A DNA stretch of 13,871 nt from Treponema sp. (GTDB lineage: Bacteria > Spirochaetota > Spirochaetia > Treponematales > Breznakiellaceae). The position numbers were made by a program, and so were the translations under genes. The stretch is taken from positions 1 through 13,871 of the forward strand of contig JAISSG010000005.1 in NCBI GenBank assembly GCA_031273185.1. The letters are read 5' to 3'. The notes under the pieces are model-generated. The model was not told the origin of the DNA, searched no databases, and saw only the letters and a program-made list of their open reading frames with translations. This document shows positions 13,051-13,871 of the stretch, piece by piece; position 1 is the stretch's first letter; each line of letters starts with the position of its first letter.

Positions 13051-13871
13051 ATTAGATTATTGGCATATTTTTTGAAAAAGTAAAAGACATTTCTAAGGCC
13101 AACCGGCCCAGGGGCCTCTATTGTCCTGATTTTTCCCCCTCCAGGCTGACCCCTCCTGCCCGACAGAATGACAAAAACGGCAACGCAAGTAACAAACGCC
13201 AGCACGCCGCCGAACAAAAACGGCGCAGGGGGGCCGAGCCATTCCCATAGCAATCCGGCGATGATCGAGGCGGGCAGGAGGCCGATGCCCACAATGGCAG
13301 AGTGCAGACCCAAAGCACCGGCCTTGTGCTGTTCTGGCACGATGTCAACAATCAGCGCCCGCTCCACTCCGGCGGTCAGGGCGGTGTAAAAGCCGTAGAT
13401 GACGAATAACGCAACAAAGGCCGTGCTGTTTGCAACAAGCGCAATGCCCAGATACACTACGCCGTACAGGAAATAGCCGATACACAGAATGTTTTTCCTG
13501 CCGAATCGGTCGGAGAGCATTCCGGCGGGAAACGACAGCAGGGAGCCGGTCATATTGTAAATAAAATACAGCAGAATCGCATTGGTGGGTGAAAAACCGG
13601 CATCCACCGCCCGCAGAATGATAAACGCATTGGACGAATTGCCCAGCGTAAACAGAAAAATGAACACCAAAAATAGTTTCAGTTTTATGTCTAAATTTTT
13701 CCAGTTAAAGGAAACTGTTTTTCCGGTACTTTCCCGTTTTTTGTCTTTCACAAAAAAGATAAAAACAAGCCCGATAACCGCCGGAATCAGGGAAACGATA
13801 AAAATCGTTCTGTACTGATCGCCGCCTGCAAGAATAAAGCCCGAAAGGATCAGCCATGCCAGCATAATGCC
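12978..13871 (-). CDS. MFS transporter, C-terminal half (5' end beyond the window)
   Basis: The visible ~297 codons begin within the transporter (…MLAWLILSGFILAGG) and contain about seven hydrophobic helices, so the N-terminal part lies beyond the window. The central-loop motif of the major facilitator superfamily repeats as GMLSDRFGRKN between helices. Such proteins are secondary transporters, often drug or metabolite exporters; the substrate is unknown. The last recognisable helix ends near FVTCVAVFVILSGRR. The remaining ~55 residues are not hydrophobic in the family way and run 73 bases into the next gene. This suggests the natural stop codon was lost or that a frameshift is present near 13090-13160. 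Confidence 0.85.
   Translation of the reverse strand, partial: GIMLAWLILSGFILAGGDQYRTIFIVSLIPAVIGLVFIFFVKDKKRESTGKTVSFNWKNLDIKLKLFLVFIFLFTLGNSSNAFIILRAVDAGFSPTNAILLYFIYNMTGSLLSFPAGMLSDRFGRKNILCIGYFLYGVVYLGIALVANSTAFVALFVIYGFYTALTAGVERALIVDIVPEQHKAGALGLHSAIVGIGLLPASIIAGLLWEWLGPPAPFLFGGVLAFVTCVAVFVILSGRRGQPGGGKIRTIEAPGPVGLRNVFYFFKKYANNLIWPILNYMICSKVLRPRPNPRILT
13056..13084 (-). promoter_or_regulatory. Promoter-like pair at the start of the 633-residue gene
   Basis: Minus-strand TTTACT (13084-13079; 4/6) and AATAAT (13061-13056; 5/6) are 17 bases apart. The predicted start is at about 13049, within one base of the ATG at 13050, which has no Shine-Dalgarno sequence. The region is AT-rich, so a chance match is possible. 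Confidence 0.4.
13097..13116 (-). repeat. GGCC dyads near the end of the MFS gene
   Basis: Three GGCC words (13097-13100, 13105-13108, 13113-13116) allow alternative short hairpins, such as GGCC-4-GGCC. On the minus strand a T-rich tract follows. This could be a remnant terminator of the MFS gene, lying before its present stop codon. The stems are short, so this is weak. Confidence 0.25.

Overview
The window looks like a piece of spirochaete chromosome, most likely a Treponema of the insect-gut or other host-associated type. This is an inference from the mix of genes: a clostridial-order Rnf operon, a bacteriohemerythrin, a stand-alone FliL-like protein next to a long U32 protein, an ssb apart from rpsF/rpsR, and a large orphan protein. 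No rRNA or marker gene is present to prove it. Most of the window is fairly GC-rich, but the first ~180 bases and the right end are visibly richer in A+T.

Left edge (1-392): the first codons of a probable IS630-type transposase run off the window on the minus strand. A small perfect hairpin lies just upstream of it, then an AT-rich stretch, then a compact nested inverted-repeat element (186-330) just behind the end of the rnf operon. No complete gene is supported here.

Rnf operon (393-5548, minus strand): rnfC-rnfD-rnfG-rnfE-rnfA-rnfB encodes a complete ion-translocating ferredoxin:NAD+ oxidoreductase. D/G, G/E, E/A and A/B overlap by 4 bases (ATGA) and C/D are 9 bases apart, so translation is probably coupled. 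A sigma70-like promoter (TTGATC-17-TATACT) lies directly upstream of rnfC. RnfC binds NADH/FMN and FeS clusters, RnfB carries many FeS clusters, RnfD and RnfG are the flavinylated subunits, and RnfA and RnfE are the paired membrane subunits with the buried cysteines. The flavin attachment motifs in RnfD and RnfG are both non-standard, and RnfE has a cysteine-rich tail.

Upstream of rnf, on the same strand: a bacteriohemerythrin with all seven iron ligands (5651-6139). Before it is a three-gene operon (6258-7653) of a small membrane protein, an ECF sigma factor and a zinc-finger anti-sigma factor, again joined by ATGA overlaps. Then comes a FliL-like membrane protein (7739-8263).

Right half: a 710-residue U32 family protein (8337-10469) is the only plus-strand gene. 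It converges on ssb (10516-10977) across a G-rich junction. A 633-residue protein of unknown function (11149-13050) and the C-terminal half of an MFS transporter (12978 to the window end) follow on the minus strand. The last two reading frames overlap by 73 bases.

A recurring theme is that three genes (starts at 7653, 8337 and 13050) have a sigma70-like promoter so close to the start codon, with little or no Shine-Dalgarno sequence, that their mRNAs are predicted to be leaderless or nearly so. I found no CRISPR array, tRNA, rRNA, phage module or convincing new multi-gene system. The most unusual items are the variant flavinylation motifs, the RnfE Cys tail, the leaderless promoters and the nested repeat.
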